DNA of 39,349 bases from Streptomyces morookaense (lineage in GTDB: Bacteria > Actinomycetota > Actinomycetes > Streptomycetales > Streptomycetaceae): assembly GCF_013030945.1 (NCBI RefSeq), contig NZ_JABBXF010000102.1:1-39349 (forward strand). The letters are read 5' to 3'. Below are positions 33,760-39,349 of this stretch, one piece after another (the first letter of the stretch is position 1; each line of letters opens with the position of its first letter). Made by a program: the position numbers and the translations under genes. The notes beneath the pieces were generated by a model that saw only the letters and a list, made by a program, of their open reading frames with translations, searched no databases and was not told the origin of the DNA.

Positions 33760-33802
33760 GTGTGCGGCGGGGAACGCGATGGTCCGCGTCTCCGCCGCAC
33801 AC
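33760..33802 (-). terminator. Long hairpin between lanA and lanB (partial terminator / processing site)
   Basis: GTGTGCGGCGGGGA (33760-33773) pairs with TCTCCGCCGCACAC (33789-33802) with one mismatch, and inside it CGCG/CGCG adds 4 bp around a 6-base loop. It lies 47 bases after the lanA stop and 24 bases before the lanB start. It is well placed to attenuate read-through so that the precursor is made in excess of the enzymes. Confidence 0.7.
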
Positions 33803-33849
33803 GGGTCAACTGGTCACTGACAAACGGCCGATTACTCGGCGCCGACTGC

Positions 33850-33999
33850 TCAGTGGCAGTACATGACGGTCACCGGACACGACATGCAGGTGCCGGTGAT
33901 GGTGACGCTGGTGTGCGGACCGAAGGCGGTCCCTTCCTGCGGCACGACCTCCAGGTCGAGGTCCAGGTCGAATTCCGTCTCGACTGCAATCGTCGTCAT
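33850..33999 (-). CDS. lanA: Lanthipeptide precursor peptide (FxLD-type), 49 aa
   Basis: ATG 33999 follows GGGAGG by 8 bases; TGA at 33852-33850. The leader has the class I motif 'FDLDLDLEV' (residues 10-18), like the nisin FNLD box and the FxLD lanthipeptide family. The C-terminal part is rich in Thr/Ser/Cys and ends 'TCMSCPVTVMYCH' (residues 37-49): Cys38, Cys41 and Cys48 with Thr30, Ser31, Thr33, Thr35, Thr37, Ser40, Thr44 available for dehydration, so up to three rings. The leader/core boundary is unknown; the 'FGPHT' region near 26-30 is my guess. The C-terminal Cys is followed by His, so no LanD-type aminovinyl-Cys is expected. Confidence 0.9.
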   Translation of the reverse strand: MTTIAVETEFDLDLDLEVVPQEGTAFGPHTSVTITGTCMSCPVTVMYCH

Positions 34000-34531
34000 G
34001 ACGCATACCTCCCATGTTGTGGTCGGCCCCGGGAAACCCGCGAATGCAGAAGTCCCCCGTCGGGCCGCGGGACTTGGACCGGGCGACGTGCAGGAGCCTG
34101 GTTCCGGAGCAGACCATCAACGACACGGCGCGTTCTGGCAAGGGAGCTCGCTGCAGTTGAACTCCGGCCGTGACCAGGGACGTTCGACATCGGCCCCACC
34201 ACTGGAGCCGCTCGGCGCCCGGCGACACGGGCAGCTTTTCACCGCATCCTCATAAGGAATTGCATTGGAAACCCAAAGCCACTCTTATACCGACGGGCAC
34301 TGCGCATCGTCCGCGATCAACTGAGATTTTTTTCCTTGACACTCGGCGAGAGCCGGTGATTGCCTCACCCGTGGTTGATGCACCTTTCCCGGGGGCGGGA
34401 CGCAATACGCAGGAGTCCCCCGGGTCGTCAGAATGCCCGGCGCCTGCCGCCGTGGTGATGCCAGTGCATGCGGGGGCGCGATCCGGTGATGACCCCTGCA
34501 TGCCGCCGTATCGTGGAAACAGGGAGCGACA
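34000..34531. promoter_or_regulatory. Divergent control region between lanA and the NRPS gene (532 bp)
   Basis: No supported gene. The middle (about 34245-34345) is much more AT-rich than its surroundings and includes GATTTTTTTCC. A consensus TTGACA (34336-34341) points toward the NRPS gene, but the -10 about 16-17 bases on (GATTGC) is poor. On the minus strand TATAAG (34298-34293) could be a lanA -10, leaving a ~290-base leader. The 180 bases before the NRPS start show no strong dyad. Confidence 0.45.
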
Positions 34532-37500
34532 GTGAAGGTTCTCCATGTGCTGGTCGGCGCGGAACTGGGCCTGCTGGGCCAGGAGATCGCCGATTATCTT
34601 GTGGATGCCGGCCACTTTGTCTATGCATGGGACGACGATCCGGCGGTCCGCAGCGGTGCATGGCAACAGCGCTTCACACATAATGCACATGTCATCGGGA
34701 ATGGCACACCGGACATCCGGCAGCTCGACTACGAAATTTCCTCGGCGGGAACCGCAGGCCGCTCCACGGCGCCCGTGCTGGGGCTCGAACTCCGCGCGGC
34801 AGCGGGGCATTCGACGGCCGGCTGCCTCGTACAGCTGCCCGGCAGCGAAGCCGTCGTCTCCAGCACCGTCTGCCGGGACAACCCGCTCGACGGGGCCGCC
34901 GTCCCGTCGGCCGACGTCCTGCGGACCGCCCTGGCGGACGTCTGCGTCGACGCCCTGATACGCCTCTCCCGCGAGGGCCACGACTCGCTGGAATTCCGCG
35001 CCCGCCAGGAACGGCCGCACGACCTCGCCGAACTTCTCCGCTGGGAGACGGCAGCCGCCGCGCTGACCAGGCGTGCCCGCTCCGCCGATGCCCGCGAGGA
35101 CCGCTTCGACATCACCGACGTGACCGGCACGGACCACCCGGACAGCGCCACCGAGGTCACCACGTACCGTCCGGACCTGCCGTCGGAACTCCTCACGGCG
35201 AAGCATCTGGAATGGCTCTGTGTCACGCTGCAGATGCTGCTCAACTCGCGGAAGACTGGCGTCTACGGCTACGACCTGATCACAGGCGACGGCCGGATGC
35301 GCAAATACGTCGAGGCCGACCGGTCTTTCCGGTCGGCTCAACTGGACGAGTGCATCAACGGAACGACCCACGACGTACGCAGCAATCTGTTCCACGATTT
35401 CGACGCGGTGTACCGGGACGCCCTCGACCCGCGGGTCGTGGTGGAATTCGACACTGCCGACGGCACTGCTGACGGCACCACTGACCGCAGCAGCGCCGCT
35501 CTGACCCTGCGCTACCGGCCCGACAGCAATGCGCTGGACATCATCACCACCGGCCGGCTCCCCTTCATGGCCGCGCTCCGCGAGCACCTGGACCATTTCT
35601 TCGCGGAACTGCAGGAATTCGCCGACGGCACCACGCGGCTCGACGCGCTCCTGGCTCTCCCCGCCCCGCTGCGGCAGCGCCTCCACGACGAGCTGCACCG
35701 CACCGAGGCGCCGTTCCGCGGAGACCGGCCCATCCACCGCCTCATCGAGGAACAGGCCGCGCTGCACCCGGACGGAACGGCCGTCGTCCACGGGCAAACC
35801 GCCCTCACCTACCGCGAGTTCAACGAGGCCGCCAACCGTTTCGCCCGGCTGCTGAACGACCGGTACGCGCCCCGGCCCGGCGATCTGATCGCCCTGTACC
35901 TCGACCGCACGGAGAACCTGCTCATCGCCGCAGTGGCCGTGCTCAAACTGGGCTGCGGCTATGTACCGCTGGACCTGAACTCCCCCGACCGCCGCACCGC
36001 CGCGATCCTGGACGGCGCCGGGGTCGCCCTGGCCCTCAGTGACACCGCCCACGCTGCACGGCTCGCCGGCCTCACCGGCGAACTCCCCGTGGTCGCCCTG
36101 GACTCCGAGGACACCCGCACCGCGTGGGCCGCACAGCCGGGCGGCAACCTCGACACGCCCGTGGCCGGCACCGACCTCGCCTACGTCATCTTCACCTCGG
36201 GCACGACCGGCAAGCCCAAGGGCGTCGCGGTCGAGCACAGGAGCTACGTCAACATCGCCACCGACATCGGCCGGTGCATCGACTTCCGGCCGGGCGAGCG
36301 GATGCTGGCCGTGACGACCGTCGCCTTCGACATCTCCACCCTGGAGATCTTCATGCCGCTGCTGCACGGCGGCACGGTCGTCCTGGCGGGCCGCTCGGAC
36401 CTGCTCGACGTCGGCAGGCTGATCAGCCTTATCGAGCAGGGTGTTGCCATCGTCCAGGCGACTCCCTCCCTGTGGCATCTGATCACTCAGAGCCTCGACG
36501 GCAGGCGGCTGCCCATCCGTGGCCTGTGCGGCGGCGAGGCCCTCTCACCTCAACTCGCCCCCGTGCTGGCCGCATCCGTCGACACCTGCTGGAACGTCTA
36601 CGGGCCGACGGAGACCACGGTGTGGTCGACCCGGCACCTTCTGACGCCCGGGAGCCCCGAGCCGCTGATCGGCAAGCCCGTCGCCAACACCCGCTGCTAC
36701 GTCCTCGACGAGCACATGCAGCCGCTGCCTCCGGGCGTCACCGGCGAGCTGTACATCGGCGGCAGCGGGCTCGCCCGCGGCTACCTGGGCGAACCCGAGC
36801 TGACGGCACGCGCCTTCGTCACGACCCCGCAGAGGACGGACGGCAGCGGGCCCGCCGTACCGGAGGAGCGCATCTACCGCACCGGCGACCTGGTCCGCGC
36901 CCTGCCCGGCGGGGAGCTGGAGTTCGTCGGCCGCAACGACTTCCAGGTCAAGCTGCGCGGCCACCGCATCGAGCTCGGCGAGATCGAGAGTGCCCTCGAC
37001 GCCCACCCGGCCGTCGAACAGAGCCTCGTCGTCGTCCACCGGCCCGCCGCGGCACAGGGCGACGAATCCCGCTTCCTGGTCGGCTACTACGTCTCCGACG
37101 AGCCCGTCGACACCACCGAACTGCAGGAGCACCTGGCCTCGCTCGTCCCCGAGTACATGATCCCGTCGGTGCTCGTCCACCTGGAGAGCATGCCGCTCAA
37201 CGTCAACGGCAAGGCCGACCGGAGCGCCCTGCCCGACCCCGCGCAGTTCCTGACCCAGGGCTACGTCGCACCGGCCGGTGAGCTGGAGACGCGGCTGTGC
37301 GAGATCTGGGACCAGGTGCTCGGCAGCACCGCCAAGGGCGGCCGGCGCATCGGCGTCACCGACGACTTCTTCAACTTCGGCGGCAACAGCATCCTCGGCA
37401 TCAAGCTCGTCAACAAGATCAACAGCGAGCTGGGGTCCGACATCAGGATCCGCGACGTCTTCCGCGAGAAGACGATCCGCCGCCTGACCCCGCTGGTCGA

Positions 37501-39349
37501 GGCCACCCTCGGCGACTTCGCCTACCGCGACTACGTGCTCGACGGCACCGACACCGAGCAGCTGCACGAGCCGTTCCCGCTCACCAACGTGCAGCAGACC
37601 TACTACCTGGGCCGGTTCAACAGCTTCGAGCTCAGCAGCGTCTCGACGCACGTCTACAGCGAGTTCCGCTACAGCAGCATCGACCACACCCGCCTGGAGG
37701 CCGCGTACAACCGGCTGCTCGAACGGCACCTCGCCCTGCGCACGGTGTTCAGCGACGGACAGCAGCGCTTCCTGCCCGAGGTCCCCCATTACCGCATCGC
37801 GTTCCACGAGCTGAACGACCAGGAGGAGTTGGAGCGGCTCCGGGGCACCTACTCCCACAAGCTCTACGACCCCGAGCAGTACCCGCTGTTCGATGTGGTG
37901 CTCAGCCGCCTCGACGGCGTCTTCCGCCTGCACATCAGCTTCGACGCGCTCATCATCGACATGGGCAGCTTCGACATCCTCTTCGACGAGTGGGCACAGC
38001 TCTACGCCGACCCGCAGCGCTGCCTGCCCGCCCTCGGCACCAGCTACCGCGACTACGTGCTGCAGTACGAGAGGATCCGTGAGAGCCCGCTGCTGCTGCA
38101 GGCACAGGAGTACTGGGAGAACAAGGCCGACGACTACAACCTCGACCTGAAGCTGCCCCTGAAGGAGCGACCTTCCGCTGTCGACACCCCCGTCTTCCGG
38201 CGCAAGAGCAAGGTGATCCCGGCGGCCGTGTGGGACAAGCTGGCCGCCCGGTGCAGCCAGTACGGCATCAGCCCGACCGCACTGATCGTCGAACTGTTCA
38301 GCCGCGTGCTCAGCCAGTGGAGCGGCCAGGACCAGCTGTGCATGAACCTCACCCTGTTCAACCGGCTGCCCCTGCACCCCGACATCAACGGCGTCATCGG
38401 TGACTTCACGGTCCTGGAGCTCTTCGACTACCGGGCGGAACGCGAGCTGGGCATCGCCGCCAAGCTGCGCCGGGTGCATGGCGAACTGCTCCAGGACGTC
38501 GACAACAACCTCTTCGACGGCGTCGACTTCCAACGGTTGCTGAAGACACGCCACTCCACACCGGTCGGCAAGATCGTGGCTCCGGTCGTGTTGACCAGCA
38601 CGCTGGGCGCCAAGGGCAACGCGAGCATGTTCGAGCTGCCGCTCGACGACACCTACCAGGGCGTCGACTACTCGATCTCGCAGACGCCCCAGGTGTGGCT
38701 CGACAACAAGGCGTACGAGACCGACGAGGGCTTCGTCGCCGAATGGGACTACGTCGAGCAGCTCTTCGACGACGCGGTGGTCGACGCCATGCACGACGGC
38801 TACTGCCGCCTCATCGAGCAGCTGGCCGAACTCGACTGGGAGACCGCGGCGTTCCCCTCGCTCCCGGTCCCGGCAGAAGACCTCGCCCTCATCGAGGCGG
38901 CCAACGCGGACGACCGGCCGGTGAGCGAGCACACCCTCTTCAGCCTCTACGAGAGCCGGCTGGACGAGCCGGGCCGCCGCGACGGTACAGCGGTCGTCGA
39001 CGCGGCCGCAGGCACCTCGTTCACCTACGGACGCCTCCACGACGACTCGGTCCGCCTCGCCGGAGCGCTGCTGGCCCCCGGCACGCTGCCCGACGAGCAC
39101 GAGACGGTGGCCGTCCTGGCGGAGAAGGGGTACCTCCAGGTCCTCACCACGCTCGCGGTGATGAAGGCCGGTGCGGCGTATGTGCCGATGAACGTCGAGT
39201 GGCCGGGTGCGCGCATCGGTGAGGTGCTCGAATCAGCGGGCACGCGGACGTTGTTGGTGTCGCGTGCGCAGTCGGAGCGGGCGGCCGTGCAGGCCCTGGC
39301 GGGTTCGTGCCGCGTGCTCGTCATCGACGAGCTGCTCGACGAAACATCT
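34532..39349 (+). CDS. Nonribosomal peptide synthetase: N-term unknown, A(Gly)-T-Cy-A... (partial)
   Basis: GTG 34532 with GGGAG 5 bases upstream; the frame stays open for 1606 codons to the window edge. Residues 1-~393 match no domain I can name. Residues ~395-900 are an adenylation domain: 'YVIFTSGTTGKPKGVAVEH', 'NVYGPTETT', 'GELYIGGSGLARGYL', 'YRTGDL', 'GRNDFQVKLRGHRIELGEIE', and Lys894 in 'NVNGKADR'. Its binding-pocket residues read D-I-L-Q-L-G-V-V-W-K, close to the glycine code DILQLGLIWK. Residues ~915-990 are a carrier domain with Ser953 in 'FFNFGGNSIL'. Residues ~1003-1450 are a heterocyclization domain: 'FPLTNVQQTYYLGR', D1138-x4-D1143-x2-S1146 ('DALIIDMGS'), 'GDFTVLELF', 'PVVLTSTLG'. 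A second A domain begins ~1463. Cy domains normally pair with Cys/Ser/Thr activation, so a Gly-thiazoline/oxazoline unit is expected. Confidence 0.95.
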   Translation, partial: MKVLHVLVGAELGLLGQEIADYLVDAGHFVYAWDDDPAVRSGAWQQRFTHNAHVIGNGTPDIRQLDYEISSAGTAGRSTAPVLGLELRAAAGHSTAGCLVQLPGSEAVVSSTVCRDNPLDGAAVPSADVLRTALADVCVDALIRLSREGHDSLEFRARQERPHDLAELLRWETAAAALTRRARSADAREDRFDITDVTGTDHPDSATEVTTYRPDLPSELLTAKHLEWLCVTLQMLLNSRKTGVYGYDLITGDGRMRKYVEADRSFRSAQLDECINGTTHDVRSNLFHDFDAVYRDALDPRVVVEFDTADGTADGTTDRSSAALTLRYRPDSNALDIITTGRLPFMAALREHLDHFFAELQEFADGTTRLDALLALPAPLRQRLHDELHRTEAPFRGDRPIHRLIEEQAALHPDGTAVVHGQTALTYREFNEAANRFARLLNDRYAPRPGDLIALYLDRTENLLIAAVAVLKLGCGYVPLDLNSPDRRTAAILDGAGVALALSDTAHAARLAGLTGELPVVALDSEDTRTAWAAQPGGNLDTPVAGTDLAYVIFTSGTTGKPKGVAVEHRSYVNIATDIGRCIDFRPGERMLAVTTVAFDISTLEIFMPLLHGGTVVLAGRSDLLDVGRLISLIEQGVAIVQATPSLWHLITQSLDGRRLPIRGLCGGEALSPQLAPVLAASVDTCWNVYGPTETTVWSTRHLLTPGSPEPLIGKPVANTRCYVLDEHMQPLPPGVTGELYIGGSGLARGYLGEPELTARAFVTTPQRTDGSGPAVPEERIYRTGDLVRALPGGELEFVGRNDFQVKLRGHRIELGEIESALDAHPAVEQSLVVVHRPAAAQGDESRFLVGYYVSDEPVDTTELQEHLASLVPEYMIPSVLVHLESMPLNVNGKADRSALPDPAQFLTQGYVAPAGELETRLCEIWDQVLGSTAKGGRRIGVTDDFFNFGGNSILGIKLVNKINSELGSDIRIRDVFREKTIRRLTPLVEATLGDFAYRDYVLDGTDTEQLHEPFPLTNVQQTYYLGRFNSFELSSVSTHVYSEFRYSSIDHTRLEAAYNRLLERHLALRTVFSDGQQRFLPEVPHYRIAFHELNDQEELERLRGTYSHKLYDPEQYPLFDVVLSRLDGVFRLHISFDALIIDMGSFDILFDEWAQLYADPQRCLPALGTSYRDYVLQYERIRESPLLLQAQEYWENKADDYNLDLKLPLKERPSAVDTPVFRRKSKVIPAAVWDKLAARCSQYGISPTALIVELFSRVLSQWSGQDQLCMNLTLFNRLPLHPDINGVIGDFTVLELFDYRAERELGIAAKLRRVHGELLQDVDNNLFDGVDFQRLLKTRHSTPVGKIVAPVVLTSTLGAKGNASMFELPLDDTYQGVDYSISQTPQVWLDNKAYETDEGFVAEWDYVEQLFDDAVVDAMHDGYCRLIEQLAELDWETAAFPSLPVPAEDLALIEAANADDRPVSEHTLFSLYESRLDEPGRRDGTAVVDAAAGTSFTYGRLHDDSVRLAGALLAPGTLPDEHETVAVLAEKGYLQVLTTLAVMKAGAAYVPMNVEWPGARIGEVLESAGTRTLLVSRAQSERAAVQALAGSCRVLVIDELLDETS

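Noticed and set aside
33806..34228. 140-codon minus-strand frame overlapping lanA
   Set aside because: Different frame from the precursor, no domain, and no ribosome site. The 49-codon lanA frame has a good ribosome site and leader/core features.
34250..39100. Two long minus-strand frames (34250-36478 and 36545-39100) opposite the NRPS
   Set aside because: They have no recognisable domains and shadow-type composition. The plus-strand frame shows all A, T and Cy motifs in order.

Overview
The window is high-GC actinobacterial DNA, almost certainly a Streptomyces chromosome. The reasons are strong third-position GC, purine-rich Shine-Dalgarno sites, frequent GTG starts, ATGA stop/start overlaps and a gene set typical of that genus: SacA-type aconitase, an XRE-MurA fusion, a SepF paralogue and a DUF6099-type protein. 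From memory, the order aconitase / second MurA / aromatic acyl-CoA genes / ornithine carbamoyltransferase / arginine deiminase / Pnkp-like / SepF-like resembles the S. coelicolor chromosome around SCO5967-SCO5999. I could not check this.

Left part (1-11 kb). The end of an FG-GAP repeat secreted protein is followed by a strong terminator and aconitase (minus strand), whose 280-bp upstream region carries two separate perfect or near-perfect palindromes. Then come a small conserved protein, a SAM methyltransferase, a secreted-protein/peptidoglycan-binding remnant, a DUF1648 membrane protein with a YtrA-type GntR regulator, the XRE-MurA fusion, a MerR regulator divergent from an amidohydrolase across a 21-bp operator, and an XRE/TPR regulator with a small Prim-Pol-like protein.

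Middle (11-26 kb). Two plus-strand genes (a secreted protein and a hypothetical) precede a six-gene aromatic catabolic locus in three transcription units: ridA and acyl-CoA dehydrogenase (minus), CoA ligase and paaX-like regulator (plus), and a fused flavin monooxygenase/old-yellow-enzyme gene with enoyl-CoA hydratase (minus). This is the set expected for aerobic 2-aminobenzoate (anthranilate) degradation through 2-aminobenzoyl-CoA. A 12-bp sequence occurs in both control regions, and the ligase gene has two TTA codons. Next are arcB/argF and arcA, a kinase-phosphatase Pnkp without the ligase domain, a homocysteine S-methyltransferase and an F420-type LLM oxidoreductase.

Right part (26-39 kb). 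A small acidic protein, a DUF6099-type protein and a three-gene unit (sepF-like, ATPase, MazG-like pyrophosphohydrolase) lead into an accessory biosynthetic region. On the minus strand is a compact class I lanthipeptide operon: a 49-residue FxLD-type precursor gene at 33850-33999, a hairpin, full-length lanB and lanC. Divergent from it, a nonribosomal peptide synthetase starts at 34532 and runs off the window. Its layout is an unusual ~390-residue N-terminal region, a glycine-predicted adenylation domain, a carrier domain, a heterocyclization domain and the start of a second adenylation domain. No tRNA, rRNA, CRISPR array, insertion sequence or att site was recognised.
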